A stretch of 29,799 nucleotides of DNA from Dichomitus squalens LYAD-421 SS1. Its lineage: Eukaryota; Basidiomycota; Agaricomycetes; Polyporales; Polyporaceae. Made by a program: the position numbers and the translations under genes. Where the stretch lies: the NCBI RefSeq assembly GCF_000275845.1, contig NW_006766973.1:42797-72595 (forward strand). Direction: 5' to 3'. The notes beneath the pieces are model-generated. The model saw only the letters and a list, made by a program, of their open reading frames with translations. It did no database searches and was not told where the DNA came from. Positions 20,470 to 29,799 of this stretch are shown piece by piece; the stretch's first letter is position 1; each line of letters opens with the position of its first letter.

Positions 20470-23400
20470 TTACTCGAAGATGTCCGTGGCGTAGCGACCG
20501 TTCATGATTTTGTCGAAGAGCTTAACGGCACCCTCGTCGTTGAGGTTGTTCTGCTCCTTAAGGAAGGTCACGATGGTCTGCTTCACGCCTGCAGCAATCT
20601 TGCCCGCCCCGCAGACGTATATCTACGGATCGTAAACACGTTAGCATGTACTATGTAAAACATGTGGGCACCACATCCCGTACCTTCCCGCCTTTCTTGA
20701 AAGCCTCCTCCACCTCCAAACGGTCATGCCAGATGCGGCTAGAAGCAATGTAAGAGGACAGCAATGCGAAACAGCAGCGTTAAAACTTACTCTTGGACGT
20801 AACGACAGTCACTGGAGTCTCCAGAAGAACGCGAGAACGCGGGACGCACATCGACGATGCCGAGCTCAGCCCACTCCTGCAGGTCAGAGTCTCCATAGAT
20901 TAGATCCTCCTTCGGGTGGCGACAGCCAAAGAACAACAGGTTCTTCGCGACTTCTCGTCCCGCGAGTTTCTGCATCGCGCGCTCCTGCAAGAAGCCACGC
21001 ATTGGCGCCAGTCCCGACCCGGCCGCGACCATGACGAGGGGGATAGTCGGGTCGGTCGGCGGATGGAAGTGCACGTTCGAGGTGCGCACGGACAGCTGTA
21101 CTTTGTCCCCCTTTTTCAAGTTCGATAGGTACGTCGACGCTACCCCAAGGAACGGCTCGGCTCGACCAGAAATAGCTGGTGCATCAATGACACTGATCGT
21201 GAGTGAGACACGTTGGGGATTCCAGAGAGGCGAAGAAGAGATGGAGTATTGGCGAATACGCATGGAGGGCAGCATATGGAGGAAGGTGGACAACGAGAGT
21301 GCGATATCCTTGTTCTCTTCGAGTATGTCAAGCACGCTCAGGCGTTTCTTGAATACCTTCTCGGCGTAGTTCGCGGAGAGATCCTGGAGGACTTGTCTGG
21401 ACTTTTCCGTGTTCTCTGCCTTGAGAAGGGTCTCAAGGTCACGCTGAGTAGCTGGCTGCTGCAGTTCTACGTAGCCTTTCAACAGATTATGGATAGTAAT
21501 TGCCTTGCCGACTGGGAGTGAGGTTGGAACGGACGAGTTAATTTCGATCTAGTTAAGCCAGTCAGTCCCAGTTCAATGCGTTTCAAATTCACACGCAACA
21601 AACCTCCTGCTCGATAGACAGTCCGAAATGAGCGATAACCCGGCGTACCACTGGTTCGGGATTGGTAGGCAGGCTAGATAGCTAGTTAGTATATAGACCT
21701 CCGAGTCGAAGGCATGTAGCAGCAATGCGCTTACATAGCCAGGTAATCACCCGCCCTGTAAGTCATACCATCAGGTAAGTCAAACTCTGGCGGCCGTCTT
21801 AATGAGTGGTGCAGTGATTCAAAAAGTGAAGACACACTCACCAATATGACGTTTCGTAGGGGCATTGACGCTAGTGAGGACCCTATTCTCAACTACTGTA
21901 CCTAGCGCAATGTCCTTCTGGCGAAGAATTTCCGCCCGTGCGGTGCCACCCGAGACTGTCTTGATATCAATGCCGGTTACCTCAGAGCTTCTAGTCGTCC
22001 CGTATTCCTGCGACACGCTGATCAGCGACTTTCAAAGGTGTGAAGGCGATCGGACTCACAGCAGCTAGCTCCTTCCACAATTCCTTCTCCCATACATCGA
22101 ACGAATCAAAGAACTCCGCTCCAGCAGCATCACCTTCCCCACGTTGGACAAGGCGCTTCGCACCATGCGATGCGAGCTGCTCGTCAATGAGCTTCGGGAT
22201 ACGCTGGTACGTGTTTACCCAGTCACGGTTACCGCAGCCGAACACCGCGAACCTGAGATCGGCGAATGCAGATTGATCCTGCACGTTCTCGAGCCAAGCA
22301 AAGAAGTGTGCAGCGTTGTCGGCCGGTTGGCCCTCAAACGATGATGTAACGATCACAACAGGACCGTCCTCCGGGAGATTGGCGGTGACGGAGTCGAGCG
22401 TGCCAATGGAAGCCCGGAAGCCTTCAGACAGGTGGCATCAGCATGTATCACAGATGGCGAATATGAAGGGGATCTATCACCATGCGTAGGAGCATCCGAC
22501 GCTAGACGTTGAGCGAAGGACTCCGAGTTGCCGGTGTTCGATCCATACAGAATATACAACTGTTGCGACTTCGATGCGTCCCCAACCGATGTTGCGTTCG
22601 GACCTTCTGCAGCAGCCGGACCTGCAGGGGAAAGCGTGGACGAGGGGATAGCCAGCAAACGAGGTTTGTTCTTGCGCGGGATGGCGTGGATAAAGAAGTT
22701 GTGGGGTTTGATCGTGAGCGTCTGCTTGAGCTCGAGCTCGTAGGAGGGATCATCCATAATGAGGTCAAATCGCTGGAGGATCGTGACAAGGGCGATCTGC
22801 GCTTCTTGCCAGGCAAACGGACGACCCTGCCAGGCGAGGCTGTAAGCATGAGCCAGACGGCGGGGATCGCACTAGAACTCACGATGCAGCCACGCATACC
22901 AAACCCGAAGGGCTGCCATGCGTTGGGCTAAATGGATGTTTGTTAGCATTGGATTGAGAACAGGACGCAATGCGCTCACAGGAAGAGCTTCGAACTTTCC
23001 GTCAAGCATCCTTTCGGGCAGGAACTTGTCGGACTGTATGGAATACAGTTAGAAGGCGAAAACGCGCAGGATACCAATCACATACGTCTTCGCCCCAGAT
23101 CTTAGGATCGCGTTGCATACTGTAGGTATTGACGACGACCGGTGTACCTTTCTCGATAGCATACTTGCCACCGATCACGGTATCCTCAGCAGCGCCGACC
23201 GTTCGCGCGGGAGCAGTAGGACCCAGTCGGAGGCCTTCGCGCATAACAGCTAGAGAGCGGTTCCAATTAGTCCAACCTCGTACTTGAGAAGGGAAGGTGT
23301 AGGAGAAGACACGAACCGAGCAGATAGGGGAGCTTCCCAACATCATGAACAGTCATAAGGCGTTCGCCAACCTTTGAATCAATCTCTTCTCGAAGCTTTC

Positions 23401-24875
23401 GCAATGCCTCTGGATTCTTGAGCAGGAAGTATGTGATGAAAGTGAGCATGCCTACAGATCCAGTCGTCAGTACATCTTCCCGCGGAAAGGAACAGTCACT
23501 AGCTTACCGGAAGTGGTTTCATGCCCTAAGGCCAACGCGTTCACGTATGATCACCATCATGCACCCAAGCATCCTCAACAGCACGTACCTGCAATTAGGA
23601 AAGTGATGAGCTGTTGTGAAGGGCATTAGATTGCGTTACCATCCCCATTTCGAAGAGAGAATCACGCACATTATTCTTGATGTTCTGCTCAGGAAGGCCA
23701 AGACCAGTCTCCTTATCACGCGCCGTCAACATCACTTGCACAAGGTCACCCTTCTCTGGAGGGTTCGCCTTATGGTCCTGCAAAACTGGGGCAAAACAGA
23801 TGTGAATCAAAGTAGCGATATACAGATAGTAACTAACAGGAAACTTACTCTCATCAACGAGCTCATTCATGATGCGTATGTCGTCCTCGTACTTCGCGTT
23901 CGTGCCGCTCATGATGGCTTGAACTATGGATGGGCGACTCGCACGGCGTCCACTCTCGATCAAGAAGTCTGCCATCGCATCAGCGAAAGGGTGAGGGTCC
24001 TCCTGGAGTCGAAATCAGTATACGCCGCGATGACATGACGCCAGCTCGTGAACGCACTCGGTAGAACGAATTCAGACTACATTGTTACCACAGACGAGTA
24101 AGCCTCGACTACGAGAACAACCTGGGTGGGACATACTCACCGGTAAGACATAGCGCAAAGGGTGATCGCGTCGAGTGTCAAACGAGTATAATCGTTACTG
24201 GGATCGATCTTAATACGCGGTCCGAAGCTGCAGTAAACGATTAGAAGGGCGTTTCATGAGGCTATGCGCACTGCCCGACGGGCAAGGTAGCAACGACACT
24301 CACCGCTCCCACTTCAGAACCAATTGTTGCACGATATCCATCATATCATCGAACATGTTATAGATGGAGGCCGTGCCAAAGCATGGCATAAGCAAGCGGT
24401 CTACCAGCATCAATTCACGTCAGGATTTCCAGCTATCGTTCACACAAAGGTATTCATTTACGAGCGATATACCAATTCTGCTCCCGAGGGACGTGGGCCT
24501 GCGTAGCTTTTCTGAGCATCTTATGTTCTGCATATCAAGATCTATTGAAGTACATACCGTGAAAAGGCCATCTCCAGCGCCATTGCGCACTTGCTCGAGC
24601 GCTGCAGAGATCTTCTTGGGGAAGCGCTTGTCGTCGCTCACCTCGTTCACCAATTCGTACGAATTGACGAAGACCCTCTTGGCTCCTGGATACCCGATAA
24701 GCTCATTCAAGCTGATAAGATAGTAGCGGGAGTGCGCACCGAACAGCGAAAGCTGGAAGGTTTCGCCATATTGTTGGGCCAGGAGGTGGATCGACCGGAT
24801 AGGTACGTCCTTCTCAACAGTATTGATGTGCCCGAGGAAGGGCACTGCAGGCGGACTGGGGATTGGGACGGTCAT
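20470..24875 (-). CDS. CYP505: CYP505-type self-sufficient P450:reductase fusion
   Basis: 22 exons, minus strand: 24875-24740, 24685-24558, 24498-24462, 24400-24304, 24227-24141, 24076-24058, 24002-23849, 23785-23670, 23610-23589, 23525-23508, 23451-23317, 23249-23086, 23033-22980, 22927-22883, 22826-22481, 22421-22060, 22007-21842, 21786-21735, 21673-21604, 21548-20791, 20738-20684, 20622-20470. All phases agree; 1057 residues, the normal length for P450foxy/BM3-type enzymes. The haem domain has LIAGHETTSG (263-272), EGLR (321-324, ExxR) and FGFGMRGCIG with Cys403. After a Pro/Ala linker (about 462-490) come the FMN domain (YGSNTGNSE, 498-506), the FAD domain (RQYS 835-838, GVAST 871-875), the NADPH-binding GSGLAP (913-918) and the end YATDIFE. 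There is no N-terminal anchor, so it is soluble. Family enzymes hydroxylate fatty acids or alcohols near the omega end; the substrate here is unproven. Phe87 matches the BM3 substrate-pocket Phe87, while BM3 Arg47/Tyr51 are Ala47/Phe51. Confidence 0.95.
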
Positions 24876-24932
24876 GATGCTGGAAAAGCGATCGTACGGG
24901 GATGATAGCTATCTCATCCAGCTGCGCCTGCG

Positions 24933-24939
24933 TTATATA
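24933..24939 (-). promoter_or_regulatory. TATA box of the P450 gene
   Basis: TATATAA on the minus strand, 57 bases upstream of the ATG at 24875. Identical heptamer and similar spacing to the protease and trehalase promoters. Confidence 0.55.
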
Positions 24940-25549
24940 CGGAGAGGGGATCCAGACAAGAGCCTACGGACCCGGGGGACTCCCGTCGTCAAAGTCACCT
25001 TCGATCGCCCGTCTGATGCCAGAGACACGTACAGCAAGCTTTGGAGACCGCGGGATACCGGAGAGAACGCGAGCGACCTGGCGTGCAATGTTGATCGTAC
25101 CCGGACATGAGGCTGCCGCGCCAATAATGGCGTAGGAAACGACTGTGGACGGTGATGCAAATCATGCAGGTCCGTATGCATGATAAGTAACGTCACGCAA
25201 CCCTGCACCTGCGAGCGAGAGAGTATCCATTGCTTGGAAATCGCTGTGGTGGACTACCCTTGCTACGATCGCCGTGTGCGGGAGAGGACACCGATGGCGC
25301 CTATACATAGAGGGACGGTTATGTACGAAGCCGGACTGGCCGAGGGCCTAGCCAACGCTATCGGCGCGGAGTGTACACTCTGCCGATCCTCGATATCGAG
25401 CACTGGGGTCAGCACGACAACTCAGCTCACCGACGCGCTCCGGACGCGCGTTACCCACACTGCCCACCGCTCACTTGGGGCTGCTTGAGTCCCCGACCTA
25501 CAGTCTTGCCGTTGATCGAATCCAGTGTGTTGGCTTCCGGAGCACTATA
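24940..25549. other. Promoter-side intergenic DNA of the P450 gene
   Basis: About 610 bases between the P450 TATA box and the Tc1/mariner-type MITE. Overlapping short frames on both strands have no family features. No repeat or RNA gene is seen. Confidence 0.45.
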
Positions 25550-25996
25550 CAGTCGACACCCTCTTAACCCATAGCCCTCGGGACAGGCCCAAATATATGG
25601 GTTTTGAGGGGTTATGGGCTACCAGAACTTTAGCGCCTTCTAAGCGCCCTGATCAGTCCCAGTTAGCTGAACAGGCGTCTACTGACCCTTCGAGGGAGCG
25701 CTATGGGATTTCGAACACACTAAGCTACCCACAATGTGGTTGAAGCATGGATGGATGCCGGGAGGACACAAGGAAGCATGTATCGAGTACTTTGTGGGTT
25801 ATTGATGAGCGAAATCTCAATGTGACCACTATTACCGTATGGGTTTTGAGCCCTAGAAGGCTATGGGTTATGGGGTACTAGGGACCTATGGGTTATGGGG
25901 TCGAATTCCCCCTATCCCGACTTGGGAAAGCCAAAATCCTATGGGTTTTTAGAGTTTATGGGTTACCAGGGGTATGGGTTAGGAGGGTGTCGACTG
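25550..25996. mobile_element. Tc1/mariner-type MITE, 447 bp, TA-flanked
   Basis: The left terminus (25550-25578) begins CAGTCGACACCCTC, then TTAACCCATA. The reverse complement of the right terminus (25968-25996) reads CAGTCGACACCCTC, then CTAACCCATA. 27 of 29 positions agree. The dinucleotide TA immediately flanks both ends (25548-25549 and 25997-25998), the target duplication of Tc1/mariner elements, and the CAGT start is also usual for that superfamily. There is no transposase frame; the element is non-autonomous. The interior carries a cluster of a short repeat (separate entry). The near-perfect ends suggest fairly recent insertion. It lies in the promoter-side region of the P450 gene and downstream of ALG11. 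Confidence 0.85.
25596..25980 (+). repeat. TATGGGTT octamer cluster inside the MITE
   Basis: Seven exact direct copies of TATGGGTT start at 25596, 25838, 25862, 25887, 25940, 25957 and 25973; the inverted form is in the left terminal repeat. Six of them crowd into the right third (25838-25980) and the last merges with the right terminal repeat. Spacing is irregular (about 15-53 bp), so this is not a simple tandem array. Subterminal repeats of this kind bind transposase in other transposon superfamilies; a similar role here is inference. Confidence 0.8.
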
Positions 25997-26494
25997 TAGT
26001 CCTCTCGTGGATCTGGATATCGCAAGAGCCAGGTCGTATTGAAGGGGATTTGATCCCGACGACAGTTGTCATCCCATCAGTAGGCGCCCTGAAGATCTCG
26101 TCTCGATGGCTGTGCTGCCGCTCTCCGTCAACATCGGATTCGTGCTCTGTTCGCTATGGCACATTTGTCTCTACTACTTCTTCCGGTCCTCCTTACGTTC
26201 ACTTGCTGCCTCATATCCTCCCAATGTCGGTCATTCACATGAGCCCTTCCGAGCGCTGCGACCAAATGCTACCCCCGGCCGATCGAGTGCTATTTGTCGA
26301 GAAGAGACGGCCAGTGTGGATTGCTTCACAATCGAGTTCTCTCCCTCCGTCAGCTACCTCACCTCATCTACTCGCCCTCCTGTCTCTGTGGTGATTGTCG
26401 GGCACACCGCGTTGACTCCGCATCCACACCATGAACACCTTGCCTCCTGATCACGCTTTGTGAACCAAGGACCCACGCAGGCCGTACGCCGAGT
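25997..26494. other. Intergenic DNA, 3' side of ALG11
   Basis: About 500 bases between the MITE and the ALG11 stop codon. Plus-strand frames at 25888-26394 and 26106-26450 overlap in different frames and show no domain. I regard them as chance. Confidence 0.45.
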
Positions 26495-28326
26495 CTACAC
26501 CCACTTCCGCCACCCGCTCGCGTCCCACCCCTTCTCGAACTCCTCGGCCGAGAACTTCTGCACGGCCCACGTCCGCGCCCGCGCGCGCATCGCGACGTCC
26601 TCCTCGGCCGACAGCGTGAGCACCGTGCGGAACGCCTCCGCGAACGTCTCCGGGGTCGTCGCGTGGAACCCCGTCGGCTCGCCCTCGAACGGCACGACGA
26701 TGTCCAGCAGCGGCCCGCCCGACGCGTGTGCGACGACGATCGCCCCCGCGGCCTAGAAGACGAGTGAGAAAGGGGAGCTCAGCGAGCTGTCGTACCAGGC
26801 AAGCTATCGTGAACTGCGGCGCACCATGAACTCCACGATGTTGATCCCAAAGTGCTCGTCCACCATCGTCCCCAGCCCGATGCTCGCCCGCCCCAGCCAG
26901 CCCAGCATCTCCGCAAACGACGCGTTCACCACAAACCGCACCTGCGCCTGCACCCCAAGCTCCCTCGCCAGCGCCCGGAGGCCCTCCACGCGCGTCGCGT
27001 CCCCGACGTTCCTGCTCCCGCCCACAAGGACGAGCTGCACGGCCGCGGGGTTCGGCGCCCTGTACTCCGGGTACCGCTCGAGCAGCGCACGGAACGCGTG
27101 CAGCTGCGCGGGGTGGTCCTTCTCCGGCCGAAACTGCGCGATGCTCAGGATGACGCGTTCGCGGGGCGCGAGGGGGAGCGCGGCCATCTGGTGCGTGTCG
27201 CACGAGGGATACACGATCTGCGCCTCTTTGGGGGACGCGCTGCGGCGGCGCGAGAGGAGCGAGAGGAGGACGAGCGGGGGGAGGAGGTGGACCGCGTCGA
27301 GGAGCGTGTCGGAGTATTGCAGGATGGAGTCGACGTGGCCCTTGGTCCACGAGGAGTTGACCATGATGAAGCGCGCCTGGCGCAGGGAGTACGCGTAGTA
27401 GTACATGAATATGCGGTAGTACCTGCGGGCGAGGTGCGTCAGACGCATCACATACGGGTCAGACCCAGGCGCGACGCGGGTACGCACAGCAGTTTGCCGG
27501 CGCTGAGGATGGGAGATGAGGAGATGGCGCCGGAGTTGGTGTGTCCTGCAGCGCGGTTCTTCACGCGAGACACCATTGTCGTGCTGATCGTGGGGTAGTG
27601 GACGTATGCACCGACGGGAATGTTTCCCAGTAGTGAGACGACCGGGAAGGTGAATGCATACCCCATAGTGTCTGCACGGCTCGTTATGATGATGCTTCGA
27701 AGCCGAACCGCAACGAACACGCACCGATGAATAGGTCTGGTATCAGGATTGACATCGCCTCCCAGACGAGGTACATGGAGCCAAGGCTCTGACCCAGGAG
27801 GGTGAAGCGAGGCCATGTCGAGTCTTCGACTAGATACCGAGATTCCAAGAAGACAAAATGCAGGGATTTGGGCGACAACTCAATGTCAAATCTCGCCTAC
27901 GTAGGGTGAGTGTATGGGACGAAGCAATGTAGGTGCGCCTCACACCTTTACTTTCTCTATGATCTTCTCCTTCGTTGTGTCGGTGTCTCCACTGTAGACA
28001 ACAGAAATGATGTCCGGCTCCTTTCGTTGGATCGCCGACACGGCAGCCCACAGGACGCGCTCGCCCCCGCCTCCGGCATTACTTGACAATGCTACGTGAG
28101 ATGAGAGGTACATCCGCTACGCTACGCCTCGCGATGCTCACCAATATGGATGGAAGAAGCCTACGATCTTCTTCGCGCTCTGTCCCTCTACCCCAAGCTC
28201 AGAAAATAGCTTCTCCTTCTGGTTGACATTCCTCCTGCGCAGTCCCAGTATTTGGCCGATCGTTTGGGCGACGAAGAGCGCGAGCAGGAAGCCGGTAAGG
28301 GCGAGGATCATGGCGTGCGGATGCAA
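26495..28326 (-). CDS. ALG11: ALG11, GDP-Man:Man3GlcNAc2-PP-dolichol alpha-1,2-mannosyltransferase
   Basis: Exons, minus strand: 28326-28142, 28081-27946, 27896-27725, 27671-27488, 27422-26825, 26752-26495; in phase, 510 residues. ALG11 adds the fourth and fifth mannoses, in alpha-1,2 linkage, to the lipid-linked N-glycan precursor on the cytosolic face of the ER. An N-terminal membrane helix (about 6-26, [19 protein letters not shown]) is followed by [15 protein letters not shown] (glycine-rich motif 65-70), [24 protein letters not shown] then [16 protein letters not shown] (319-329), and the GT-B/GT4 donor-site E-x7-[10 protein letters not shown] (415-423), followed by [15 protein letters not shown]. 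These are diagnostic ALG11 blocks. The first acceptor (28082) is AAG. Start MHPHAMILA is taken; the internal Met at 28311 is an alternative. Exon 5 is very GC-rich, which creates long open shadow frames on the opposite strand. Confidence 0.95.

Positions 28327-29799
<1,473 letters not shown>

Noticed and set aside
17477..24875. Secondary-metabolite gene cluster made of the NmrA-like, CMD-like and P450 genes
   Set aside because: No backbone synthase is present, the NmrA-like gene is dead, and CYP505 and CMD-like proteins are common outside clusters. The neighbourhood alone is not evidence.
25887..25915. Possible tRNA B-box (GGTCGAATTCC) in the MITE
   Set aside because: Imperfect match, and no cloverleaf or A-box can be drawn around it.
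25888..26394. 168-residue plus-strand frame beginning inside the MITE
   Set aside because: Crosses the exact right end of the MITE, no motif, composition unlike the neighbouring genes.
26826..27598. 190- and 248-residue plus-strand frames
   Set aside because: Shadows of the very GC-rich ALG11 exon 5 on the opposite strand; arginine-rich with no domain.

Overview
The window is eukaryotic, GC-rich nuclear DNA from a filamentous basidiomycete, most likely a mushroom-forming agaricomycete (a polypore-type wood decayer would fit). The evidence is dense genes split by many 45-80 nt GT-AG introns, together with fungal family content: a DUF6535 protein, a HET-domain protein, a self-sufficient CYP505-type P450, a GPI-anchored GH37 trehalase, and relics of primase and NmrA-like genes. 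There is no prokaryotic operon structure. I saw no tRNA, rRNA or CRISPR array. All exon structures below were read by eye from splice signals, frame continuity and protein family motifs; none is backed by transcript data.

Layout. 1-1590 (+): 3' part of a DUF6535 membrane protein cut by the left edge. 1591-5411: gene-poor stretch holding a small decayed fragment of the DNA primase catalytic subunit (3904-4201, -). 5412-7409 (+): intronless HET-domain protein. 7527-8018: MITE-like inverted-repeat element. 8459-10097 (+): secreted pepsin-like aspartic protease in 10 exons, convergent with 10644-13328 (-), a GH37 trehalase in 8 exons with signal peptide and GPI signal. 14282-16664 (+): RBM25-like splicing factor (RRM plus PWI) in 7 exons. 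17477-18513 (-): NmrA-like oxidoreductase pseudogene with several lesions. 19402-20171 (+): carboxymuconolactone-decarboxylase (AhpD)-like protein, convergent with 20470-24875 (-), a 22-exon CYP505 P450/reductase fusion of about 1057 residues. 25550-25996: a 447-bp Tc1/mariner-type MITE flanked by TA, packed with an 8-bp repeat. 26495-28326 (-): ALG11 mannosyltransferase in 6 exons. 28587-29799: repeat-rich segment (18-bp x8 and 21-bp x3 minisatellites, CCG triplets), probably part of a rightward gene that leaves the window.

The intact genes do not form one pathway. RBM25 and ALG11 are housekeeping (pre-mRNA splicing; N-glycan assembly at the ER). The trehalase and the aspartic protease are secretory-route hydrolases, likely for nutrition. 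The P450 fusion and CMD-like protein are metabolic enzymes; HET and DUF6535 belong to expanded accessory families. The protease, trehalase and P450 genes share the same TATATAA box 58-73 nt upstream of their start codons. I found no clearly new multi-gene system. The most unusual items are the two MITEs, the two datable gene relics, the protease with altered active-site surroundings and no visible propeptide, and the microexons that encode core P450 motifs.
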